From Spirogloea muscicola (Eukaryota > Streptophyta > Zygnematophyceae > Spirogloeales > Spirogloeaceae): a stretch of 32,821 nt of DNA. How positions within the stretch are numbered: position 1 is the stretch's first letter; each line of letters starts with the position of its first letter. Under the pieces are notes generated by a model. It was not told where the DNA came from. It did not search any database and saw only the letters and a program-made list of their open reading frames with translations. Where the stretch lies: NCBI GenBank assembly GCA_009602725.1, contig WELB01000043.1, forward strand, positions 763,415 through 796,235, written 5' to 3'. Below, piece after piece: positions 1 through 24,400 of this stretch. Made by a program: the position numbers and the translations under genes.

Positions 1-1
1 C

Positions 2-15118
<15,117 letters not shown>

Positions 15119-15803
15119 CCCTAACCAGTGTACCAAATTAATGGAAAGCCGTGTGGCGCTTTGATCTCGTTTTTGACCAAAGATGTGATGGCACCAGCGG
15201 TACGCTCCCCTTGGAAGCTCTTAGAATTGGCCCAACCTTGGCAGTACGCTTTGTTTGCTTTGTTGTCATGGTAGTGGTGTTGTTGACTGGTTGTATGTTC
15301 CTTTGCTCAAGTCTGCATGTCGAAGACTGCTATGTACTTTGAGTCTGGCATGAGATTGTCTTCGTGCAATGACTCCGTGTGAGTTTCTGAATAGCAGCGG
15401 TGCAGCAGAGCGATGGATGGCCAACCCATGTTCGTGAATGCTGTAAGTTGATGAAGACAGCATAGGCAGCTGCTTTGTCACCATAGCTTGATTCCTCTAA
15501 CTGATGGGTTACTTGGCATCCATCCAATTTTGACCAAGTCCATTAATTTCTGCCCAAAGAAGCTATGACTTTCAAGTCCAAGTCCTTCACCAAAAGGTGA
15601 GCACCGCTGCAATCAATTGCTTGAGGGCGTGTTGCTACAAGGAGAAGGCCATTTTTGTCACCTATTGGGCCATTGCTCACCTATGCAAAGGCATATGATT
15701 ACAGCGAGGCTGACTCAGCTTTGAGTCACGCATTACATGCATTACATTTACTGTTGAAATACTTGCGCAATATTCTCCTTCTCTTTTTCACCCTTGTCAA
15801 CAC

Positions 15804-15837
15804 CATCCGGTCTTACATAGCATCCGGTCTTACATAG
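15804..15837. repeat. 17-bp tandem duplication
   Basis: CATCCGGTCTTACATAG occurs twice head to tail (15804-15820 and 15821-15837) without mismatch, followed by a third partial CAT. It looks like a recent replication-slippage duplication in noncoding DNA. Confidence 0.95.
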
Positions 15838-16096
15838 CATGGCGAAGTGAAGCAAGTGTTGCCAGCATATAAAGGGTAAACAAGTTGTTGCCTTCGGAGA
15901 CCGCATGACCAGCGAGGAGCAGTCCTTGCTGACTGACCCAGCCACGGGGATCATACCTGCTGAGTAGTTTCCAGAAGGGGAAAAATTGGTAATAGGTATC
16001 TGCCCTGTAAGAGCAATCTATACAACGTGCATGCTCTGCAGCAACTTGCTGCTGCGCACGTGACCAAGTGGCATAGGAGTAAGTGGTGCTCGGACT

Positions 16097-16145
16097 GAGT
16101 GTTTGAAGGCTATTTGAATCGTGTTCAAATAGCCTTCAAACACTC
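16097..16145. repeat. Perfect 22-bp inverted repeat (hairpin)
   Basis: Left arm 16097-16118, loop TCGTG at 16119-16123, right arm 16124-16145; the arms are exact reverse complements. No flanking target-site duplication or longer terminal repeat was seen, so a MITE remnant is possible but not shown. A small-RNA precursor or a transcript-end hairpin are alternatives. Confidence 0.95.
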
Positions 16146-17379
16146 GAGCTCTTGCAAAGGGGGCGAAGATTATCAATTGCAAGCCTGAAAAGAATGGACA
16201 ACGTCCACAGGAACGGGAAAGTGCTAAGAATACAGCAGTCCTATGTCCTCCCAAGCAAGGACTGTGTATGGATTGATGGAGACACGGAGGACAAGGAGGA
16301 CACGGCCGATTGGCTGGACACCAAAGTTGTTGTGCAGCTATGTTTTCACTCACTAGTGAGCTCCTCTGCAAATACACAGTCTCCCTTTGGAGAGGTCTGT
16401 AGCCTCCACGACTGTCTGCAAAGTGCAGCTTGCGACCAGTAGCGCCCCCGCGCTGATCAGGGTCGCTTACGATCAGGCTCTACTTAAGCTTGGCTTTGGC
16501 CTGCCAGGCTTTCGAGAGAGGGTGACTGTGATGCTTCTGCCATCATAATGTCCCTCATGTATTTGTCAACAAGTTGGAGGCATCCGCCACTTAACCCAGT
16601 GCACTAGATGTTAAACAACAGGAGCCTCACCTTGTAGGCCCCTGCAAGCGATGCAAGAATGTGCAGGTTAGTAGCGCCATGCTTGTATGAGGTAGACGAG
16701 ATTCCAGCACTGAAAATACTGGAAAAGTGGCATGCAGAGTGACAACACTGGCGAATACAGCTCTGAGACTTTGAGCTCAGGCTATCCAGCAACGCCCTGC
16801 ACTGTTGGGGACTTGGGCTATCACGGACGAGGCTGGTGTTGAGCTTGGCAGCAAGATAAGAATCCGCACGTCTGCTGTGCTGAGTACAGCAGACCAAAGG
16901 ACGCTTCAGCATAGCTATCCACTATGGCTACCATTCTCCTCATAAAGTATGACAGCATCTAGCAGCCAATTGTCGACGTAGCCCCCATCCCTGTGCCAAA
17001 ACCCAGAAGAATTTCCTTGCAGGTATGACCAGCCAAGAGGCACTATACTTGCAAGGCAGTCGAAATGCGAGGACGAGCATGCTGCTCTTGGTGTTGCAGC
17101 AGTCTGTAAGCCAATCGCGAGTCCTTGACATTGTATGCAGAGTTGCAAGCCTGGAGAAACAGCGCAGATACCTGGAGAAACGAAGCAGCTACTTAGCAAA
17201 GGTGTCATTGGGTCTATAAGATGATTGCCAGCTCCTCTGGAGTGATGAGCTCCTGCTTGACCAATAATCACTTCGCCAACAGGCGGGCACCTGGCCAGAA
17301 GGCCACTGCCCTGTCGGGACGAGCAGAATCACACGGCCTGCCTTCTTGCTGCTCCGCAATGGCGGGTCCTGTTCAGAGC

Positions 17380-17830
17380 ATGCGCACGGAATCGAGGAAC
17401 GTGGAGCTGCCAGTGGTTGGGCCGAGGCTGCCGGCGGCTCTGGGCCCTCCAAGGGCCCTCCAAGCATCAAGCACCCGGGAGAAGAGCAGGCAGAGTGCAG
17501 CCTGCCTCAAGGCAACGCTGGCTGGCTGAGCTCTGCCTAGAGGTACAGCATGCCCTCCTGGGGCTCCTCGATCTGGCCTCCCGCCCGCCCGAGCGACCGA
17601 AGCCTGGCCAGCATGCTGCACCGCCGCAGCAGCGTGCGGCATGGCCCTGCCGGCGCTCGCAGGACGCTGCATTGCAGCCGGGAGGCGATGGCCCAGCAGC
17701 GGGGGGCCTCCAGCTCTCCGCCCGCCGCCATGGCATCCGGCGGCGCGCGTTGCGCGGGCGCGGAGGAGGCCCCCCGGGCGCCCGGTGCCGGCCGGGGCCT
17801 CGTGCCCACGTCCACAGCGCGCCTTCTCTC
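17380..17830. other. GC-rich island, possible unrecognised gene start
   Basis: This block is markedly more GC-rich than its surroundings. In this window similar islands sit at the 5' ends of SC35/SMC6 (about 20.9-21.8 kb) and PRP3 (about 32.4-32.8 kb). It may therefore mark a promoter or first exon. One minus-strand candidate begins with ATG at 17731 (MAAGGELEAPRCWAIASRLQ) and stays open to about 17537, but I recognise no family and could not find consistent following exons. Confidence 0.3.
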
Positions 17831-18254
17831 ATGGAGCAGAGAGTAGACGCATCTGTAAGCTGTGCATCTGCCCCTAACTTTGGCCAAGCCGTGTGGAGGA
17901 TGTCCCTGTAAGAGTGGCGTGTACAAATGAGGAGAAGCGCTGGGTCATAGCTGCGCTCTCACAGTCATGGCCTTGCTTTGCAAGCGCTGGTTCCCATTCA
18001 CTGTGCGCGCAAGTGTGTGCCGTGGCGTGTGTGTGCTGTGAGTGGCCAGGCGCCAGAGCGGCCAAACACTGCAGGCAAGCACATCCCCAGCTTTGTGCGC
18101 CCCCACTCCTCCCTGGAGCAGCCCCATTCCCCGACCTCCCTCTGCTTCGCGCCCGCGCTCTGCACCCAGAGCACTGGAATGGGTGGCCAGGCTCTCCTGA
18201 CCTGCCGCGCTGCGCCTGGCACATCAGCACTTGCGCTTGATGCACGTGGCTGGA

Positions 18255-18268
18255 GGGGGGGGGGGGGG
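18255..18268. repeat. G14 homopolymer
   Basis: An uninterrupted run of 14 G follows TGGA. It is a likely slippage and sequencing-error site, and the length may not be exact. Confidence 0.9.
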
Positions 18269-18460
18269 TTGTTTCGACAGCGCCTTGCAGACCGCCTGGG
18301 ACTGTACCGCAGCTGGGCCCCCACCTCGGCTTGGCCAGCTTCGCCGGGCCAGCCAGCTCAGCTGCCGGCCCCCAGGTACACCTTGCCTCGAGCAAGGCTC
18401 CAGCAGCAGCTCGGGGGGACGCCAGCGGCTGAAAGCTCAACCAGCCACATCCTTGCGGGC

Positions 18461-18580
18461 TCACGTTCTCACGATCTCACGATCTCACGTTCTCACGTTC
18501 TCACGATCTCACGTTCTCACGCCGTTGCGCGGTTGCGTGCTCACGAGCTCAGCTTCTCACGAACTCACGTTCTCAGCAGA
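18461..18580. repeat. 8-nt periodic TCACN4 array
   Basis: Fifteen consecutive 8-nt units lie in unbroken register. The first seven alternate TCACGTTC and TCACGATC; later units diverge (TCACGCCG, TTGCGCGG, TTGCGTGC, then TCACGAGC and others). It resembles the array in the SMC6 intron at 23162-23273. Confidence 0.9.
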
Positions 18581-19498
18581 CCTCTCTACCATGGACTAGC
18601 ACAGCCCGGCCAAAGCAAGTCAGGCTGTGCACGCTTGAGTCAAGTTGTCCATTGAGGATGCCAGATGAATGTAAGCAGAATTGGCTACATCCTCTCGCCT
18701 CTTGCCACTCTCACAACCGAGAGTCAACGTCAACCGAGTCAACCGATGGCACAACTGGCTGCACAAGGAACTTGAGCTTCACAAGATGCAATTGTTGCCT
18801 ACCATGCAAAACAATCTGCCAGACCTACTACTGCCCTCAATACCTTCCCAGAGTTGCATCAAACCAGCAGTCAAGGGTGCCTGCCAGTCAGCTACTTCAA
18901 TCTCGTGCTGTACACACTCACCGCAAGCTCTAGGTACGACTGTGCATGATCCCCCTGTAGGCTGCAACTGATTGTCATGAAGCTGCCAACAAGCAAGCTG
19001 CAATCACTGAGGCCTCGGCTGTGCCCGCTCCATGCCGCCCTTGCTGCCCAAGGCAACAATTATGCTGCTTCCTGTACATGCACGAGGGACCATTCCATGA
19101 CTTGCCAAACACATTACAAGGCAGCACAAGTCAAAGTAAGCCAACAGCCTCCAGCAACATAGTCGTAGCATATTACTCACGACAGGCCTAGTCTGATGCA
19201 GCAGTAGCATGTTGCCAACCTCTTGAGCTTCCTTGCCATTGTCCACTCTCTCTGAAGGCATCAATTCCCGGTCTACGTGATGCCTGCAAGCAAAGACACG
19301 TGCAGAGCACTGTACTAAAATGGCTGCCAAATAAGCGGAAAGTACACTTCAAGGAAGTGGCAACTGAATGACTGGCCCACTGCAACACACCCACAGAGAA
19401 GAACTAAGGATGCAGGGCTTTATAGGAGATCTGCATGCAGTAATAGCTCTGTCCATAAGCCCACGCTTGCCTCAGCAGCAGATACAAGGGAATAGCCC

Positions 19499-21347
19499 TC
19501 ACTTCTCAGCACGAGGCGTGTGGCTGCGGCTGCGAACAGGACTCCTGCTTCGGCTTGCACTGACATCACGCCCACGGGGTGGCGGAGACCGGCTGGCAGG
19601 TGACACAGGTCAAGATGGCTTACAAATGAGCAGGGTGCTTAAGATGCAGAAAAGTACACACTCCTGTGGCGATGCGCATGCACACCAGCTCTGGCACCCT
19701 AGGATATGCAACTCGCAACCTCAGAGTCTGCCGCGGCTTTCTGACCTGCCGCGCTTTGGAGCAGGGCTTGCACTGCGACTGCGGCTACGGCTTATGCTGC
19801 GGGATGGACTGCGGCGACGGGAGCCGCGATGATGCCGCCGATCAGGGGTGGGGCTGCGGCTGCGGCTGCGACTGTAGCTCCTGCTGTAGCTGCGCTTGCT
19901 CCTCTTATAGTCTCTCCGGTCTCGGCCCCTGCTCGGGCTCCGGCTCCTGTCCCTATGCCTTCGCCGATTGCAGCACATACCCCACAGAGAGTCAATTTAG
20001 GCAATCTACAGGGCAGTACCTGCAGCACCGTAAGCCTGGTACCTTCTAAGGTGAAGCTATCATTAGTAGGCACTCAGCCACCCCAGATACTCTAGTCGCA
20101 TCAACCACTGGCTACTTCTCCCGCAACCTAGCTACTTTATCACGCTGGAAGACTAAGTAGTGCTCATCTTGCAAAGTGGTGGTCCGGAAAGCTCACCGGC
20201 GACGAGGGGGCGTTTCACCCCGGCGGACAGGTTCACCTTGGATGATTTTCCCTCTTGATCTGCAACAGCGCTGCACATCAGTCAGTAAAGGGGTGGCACC
20301 AAGAAGGAGTGCACATGCTTGCCCATCATCTCAAAAGCAGCTACAGCTCTGCTCAAGTGGCTGCATGTGAAAAGACCCATACATTGCTTCATCGTTGCGC
20401 CCGTACTTGGCGTACTGGACAACAATATCTCTGCCATCCACGTTCCGCCCTACAAAGAGAAGCCCCGGACACTTCAGCAGTGGTCAGACCAATGGCGGCG
20501 AACAAGCTAGGCAGATGCCCAGCAACAAGCTCTGATGCTCGTGCACTCGTCGACAAGCAGCCTGAGCCTGAGGCCACCAACGCCGGCTCGAATTGAGCAA
20601 GCTTGGCATGTCACTAATTAGCAGCAGACAGACTGAAGCATGGTAACCTCTGACGCTCTCAAGGTCAGGCAAGTCGAGGGCGGGAAGTGGGGAGGGAAGG
20701 CAGCTGACCGTCAAGGCGCTCGATCGCCTTGGCTGCCTCGTCCGGGTGCTTGTACCTTACAAAAGCAAACCCTCGCGACTCCCCCGTCCTGCACGCAGTC
20801 GGGGGGCAGCGTCCATGAGCTCGCAAAGAAGTAGCATAGGAGGCCTGTCGCTCGCGAGCGCGAGGCAGGAGCTCAAAGGCAGAGGTCTTTCAGTCTGGAT
20901 GCGGCCAGAGAGGGAGGGAGCGACCGGAGGAGGGGCGGAGCTGGCAGGCAAAGCCAAGGGCAAGGTTGTCGAAGGCCCGCGCATAGTTGGTCGGGCCGCC
21001 GACGCGGCGCAGCCGCCAGCTCGCGGCGGCGAGTCAAGGGGCGGGCGCAGGGGCAGGCTGGGCCAGGGATGGGGCTGGGAGCTCGCGCCCCGGGGGCGCG
21101 CAGCGGCACCTGCGGTCCCTGGGGATGAAGATGTCGACGACGTGGCCGTAGCGGTCGAAGAGCGGCAGGAGGTCGTCGGCGCCGGTGCCTGCGCCGCGGG
21201 CGCAGGCGGGTCAGGCCTCCGTCCGGCCCCGGCGGCGGCGGCGAGGCGGGGCGAGGGACGGAGGCCCGCACGGAAGGTGATGTTGAGGACGAGGAGGGAG
21301 TAGGTGTTGCGGATGTCGGGCGGGCCCGCCCGCCCAAAGTGCGCCAT
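19499..21347 (-). CDS. SC35: SR splicing factor SC35 (SRSF2-type), complete
   Basis: RNA-binding SR protein that promotes splice-site recognition and spliceosome assembly in the nucleus. Seven coding exons (minus strand): 21347-21272, 21188-21110, 20788-20709, 20449-20383, 20259-20197, 19958-19746 and 19592-19499, giving about 223 residues. Every junction agrees in phase. The N-terminus (MAHFGRAGPPDI then NTYSLLVLNITFRT) is diagnostic for plant SC35. One RRM follows: RNP2 in LLVLNI, then LFDRYGHVVDIFIPRD, and RNP1 in SRGFAFVRYK; residues IVVQYAKYG close the domain. The tail from exon 6 on is an RS domain (RDRSRSPSRGRD, then repeated SRSRSRS), ending SHTPRAEK and TGA at 19501-19499. It is transcribed divergently from SMC6, with 113 bp between the two start codons. 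An alternative stop at 19721 arises only if the last intron is retained. Confidence 0.95.
20709..21347 (-). other. SC35: SC35 RRM-coding exons
   Basis: Exons 1-3 carry most of the RRM, and exon 4 (20449-20383) the last strand. Intron 1 (21189-21271) is only 83 nt and very GC-rich. Intron 2 (20789-21109) is 321 nt and is also open on the minus strand, which creates long spurious reading frames across it. Confidence 0.85.
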
Positions 21348-21460
21348 CCCGTTCCTCGCCACGGCGGCGGCACGGCGGCGGCCGCGGCGCGGCAGCCGGG
21401 GGGGGGTGTGTTGNCCGCACTCACGAATCCCTTCCCCGCCGCTGCGGCGCTCGCGCGGCC
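21348..21460. promoter_or_regulatory. Divergent SC35/SMC6 promoter region
   Basis: Only 113 bp separate the SC35 start (21347, minus) and the SMC6 start (21461, plus). The segment is GC-rich with CGG/GCC repeats and a G9 run, and contains one undetermined base (N at 21414). I see no TATA box. The arrangement implies a shared bidirectional promoter with short 5' leaders; this is inferred from spacing. Confidence 0.6.
21414..21414. other. Undetermined base (N)
   Basis: Single N immediately after a G9 run and TGTGTTG, in the intergenic region. It is an assembly or base-calling ambiguity and touches neither coding sequence. Confidence 0.99.
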
Positions 21461-24400
21461 ATGGTGGCCGCCGCAGGCGCCGGCGCGCCGCTGCGGCACG
21501 GCGCCGGGTCCCTGCTGCGCATGCGCCTGGAGCACTTCATGTGCCACACGCACCTGGAGATGGAGTTCGGGCCCCGCGTCAACTTCATCACCGGCCAGAA
21601 CGGCAGTGCGCTCGCAGCGCCGCCCCCCCCCGAATCGCCGCCTCGCCTCGCGCTCGGCTCGCGCCGGCGTCCGCCGCGCAGCTGCCACCTTCCGGCCCGG
21701 CTGCGGCGGCGGCCGGCCTGTTGAAGCCGCTCGCGCGTCACTTGCGGCCGCGCCCAGGCGGCAAGAGCGCAATCCTGACTGCGCTGGCGGTGGCCCTTGG
21801 CCTCAAGGCGAAAGGCACGGAGCGTGCGACGTCCCTCAAGGAGTTCATCCAGCACGAAGCCAGGCACGCTCCAAGCCCGCGCCCGGCTTCCGCCGTTGGC
21901 CCCCACTCTTCAAGGGCAAGGCTCAGGACAACACCCGAAAGCCAACACCATGCAGCCCGCCTGAGCAGTCGCTCGGCGAGCGCCCGCAAAGGGGCCCATG
22001 CGGCCATCCTGCTGTCCCGCCGGCTCCCGCGAGGCTCGCTCGTGTTTGACTATACTTGATGTCACGCGTTAGTCCAGCGACTATGTCAGGGGTGTTGGCT
22101 TCGCCTTCCCCCTCGCACAGAGAACCTGCGCAGGACTTCCCAGGGCCCTGCTGAGCAGCTTCCGTGTAGCAGCTACTGCAAGGTGGCCATCGACGTGTGC
22201 AACACTGGCGAGGATGCTTTCAGGCCAGAGGTGTATGGGAACATGATAACCCTCGAGCGTCGCATTACTGAGACTTCCAGCACCTTCAGACTGAAAGACC
22301 AACAAGGTAAGTCGCAAGCCAGGCATTGGTGCGAGCTCTTCTGTGGGCCTGCCCGGCCTTTCGGATTAAGTGGGGAGCGAGGAGGGGGATCGTCAAGGGG
22401 TTGCGAGTTCATGGGGAGCGTGAGTTCCTGGTCATTCCTTCACAAGTCTCTGTGCACTTGGCTGAGCAGGAAAGCCGCAGGCAAGTCAGAAGAAGGATAT
22501 GGAGGCCTTCCTCAGCCATTACAATGTGAGCATTACCTGTGAACATAGCGCGCCTGCAGCCGCCCTGATGGCTCAGCCGCGCCATTACTTCTGCAGTGAC
22601 CTGGCAAGATAATTAACTGCTTATGGCAAGCGTGCTCCCGCACAAATGCAGCTGGAAGTCGAGAACCCCTGCACCATCATGACCCAGGACAAAAGCCGCA
22701 ACTTCCTCCACTCGGGCAGCGCCAAAGACAAATTCGAGGTCAGCTGTTCCACCGGAGCTGCTTCTCTGTGTAAAGTGACATGGGTGCAGAATAAAGGGAA
22801 CAGGACAGCCCTGGGCTTAAGGCATCATCAAGCGGAAGGACCAATGTCAGCGGTTTGGCTCAGACAGCAGCACCAGTTAGTGGGCTTACAGTAGTGCAGT
22901 GCTCGCAGCTTAGCTGTTTTGGCTGGGCACTCATTGTGGGAGTGTTAATTATGGGTGTTCTTGTCACGTGATACAGTTCTTCCTCAAGGCAACGCTCCTG
23001 CACCATGTGCGAGAAGGCCTTCAGAGTAATAAGGAGTCACTGCAGATCCTCGAGCAAGAGCTCAAGCTTGACGAAGGTGACCTGAAGCCTCTGACTGATA
23101 AGCTTCAGAGGTTGGAGGCTCTAGTGGCAGGCGCCGAGAAGATCAGGTGCCAACCAACACCCTCACCGCCTCACCGCCTCGCTGCCTCACTGTCCCACCG
23201 CCTCACCTGCTCATGGCCTCACCTCCTCACGTACTCACCGCCTCACCTCCTGATCGCCTCACCGCCTCACCTCACCGCCTCACCCCCTGACAGACCCACT
23301 TCCTCACCTCCTCACGCTTGCCACAGCATCATGTTTACAGCCCAGTATTAAGTAGCATGATGCATTGGCGGAATAGCATGTTGAGCTACTCAGTTGACGG
23401 CAAGGTCAAGTATGAGTGAGAGAGGTCCTACTGGGGTGTGTGGGACGATGATCCAGAGAGATGGAGCTCCAGCGCTTGGCCTATGAGAAGCTTCTAGCTT
23501 GGGCCATTCCACATGCGATGGACATCCAGGCGAGTGACATCGAGCGGGAGATCGAGATAACAAGGTCCAGGATGCCCAAAGTCTTGGACCTTATTGCACA
23601 GCACCAGGTTTGCATCACCACAGCCCATGACTTGTGAAAAGAGCTATGCCGAAGGAGGCAGGCAACTTTGATAGGTTAGGTTCCACTTCAAGCACATGTC
23701 GGTGGAGCAAATGTCTGTTAATTGTCGCTGCCTAAGGGCTTCTCTTCACAGACAGCAGAGAAACAGGCAGTCCGTCTTAGGACCGCATTATGGTGCTGAT
23801 GCCTTGCAGGCCAAAGTGCAGCAAGCAGAGGCTGAGCAGCAGGGTTTGGCAGCCAAATGTGCCATGGCTCAGAAAGACTGCCAGCTTCTCCGAGGAACCC
23901 AGGAAGAGATCAACACATTGCTGCATGAGGTTTCTTCAAGGATCCACCTCTTACCTTCTGTTTCATGACTTGAAATCAGTACACCAGAGAGTCAACTGCA
24001 ACACCAACCTTCAGATCAAGCAAAGCCGCACTATCTGCTGAAGAATCCCGCGCAACAGCCTTCCAGCGAGCCGTGCATTGTCAATGTATATGAAGAGACT
24101 TCTGTTGCGAGTTTCTGAGCCAGCCTGCACCTAGCTCCCAGATTGACATGGGTGCGACTCACCAGTTTGACTGTTGTGAGCCGATTTGAAGCATCATACG
24201 TGTTGTCAAGGAGCAGCTCAAAATCCTGTTTGGTGCTGTTTGTCAGGCCACCAAAGAGAAGGAAGTTGCAAGCATCAGCGTCAGTAGTCAGCGCCGGAGT
24301 ATTATCCAGCTTGAGCAGGAGGTGGAACGTCTCGAGCACACCATCAAGCACCTCCGTGAGCAAGCCGCACAAGCCACCCAGGTGAATGGCAGGGACTGGC

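Larger units (their letters stand above)
15119..19498. other. 4.4-kb stretch without a defendable gene
   Basis: Between the BCHC stop and the SC35 stop I cannot assemble any gene with recognisable homology. Parts will be 3' untranslated sequence of the two flanking genes, which converge here. Coding-like pieces exist: a short exon beginning ATGACTTTCAAG with donor AAAAG|gtgagc near 15566-15598; an open frame 16152-16442 (+) containing VLRIQQSYVLPSKDCVW; a peptide ending GPCKRCKNVQ before a GT at 16601-16666 (+); overlapping plausible peptides on both strands at about 17030-17215; and a GC-rich block 17380-17830 open in several frames. Their phases do not join into one model. The long open frame 17978-18655 (+) runs through a G14 run and an 8-nt repeat and is probably not coding. 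Confidence 0.6.
21461..23607 (+). other. SMC6: SMC6 N-terminal ATPase half, exons 1-7
   Basis: Exons 21461-21605, 21758-21863, 22173-22306, 22470-22525, 22652-22738, 22977-23146 and 23457-23607. They encode the N-terminal ATP-binding lobe, including [20 protein letters not shown] and [20 protein letters not shown], then the start of the coiled coil ([17 protein letters not shown]). The intron after 21863 needs a GC donor to give IQHEASYCK; the intron after 23146 carries an 8-nt repeat. Confidence 0.9.

Noticed and set aside
16601-16666. Peptide ending GPCKRCKNVQ before a GT, faintly like the cysteine cap of MOSC domains
   Set aside because: Too short, and neither the preceding nor following MOSC sequence could be found in consistent phase.
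17874-18464. 196-codon minus-strand open frame
   Set aside because: Lies opposite the same low-complexity DNA, with a poly-Pro run caused by the G14 tract; no family resemblance.
17978-18655. 225-codon plus-strand open frame
   Set aside because: It runs through a G14 run and the 8-nt TCAC array, encodes low-complexity repeats and resembles no family; it is most likely a chance frame in GC-rich DNA.
19721-19978. RS-rich frame ending at a TGA at 19721 as the end of SC35
   Set aside because: A donor at 19745 joins in phase to a further RS exon (19592-19499) ending SHTPRAEK; the earlier stop is in the intron.
20757-21772. Long minus-strand frames of 200-300 codons
   Set aside because: They run across SC35 introns, the promoter and SMC6 exon 1 on the opposite strand, and are a by-product of high GC; the spliced SC35 model explains the conserved parts.
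23533-23607. Possible further GC donor (CAG|GCGAGT) in SMC6
   Set aside because: The frame reads straight through as [20 protein letters not shown] and ends at a normal GT donor at 23608 in phase, so no intron is needed.
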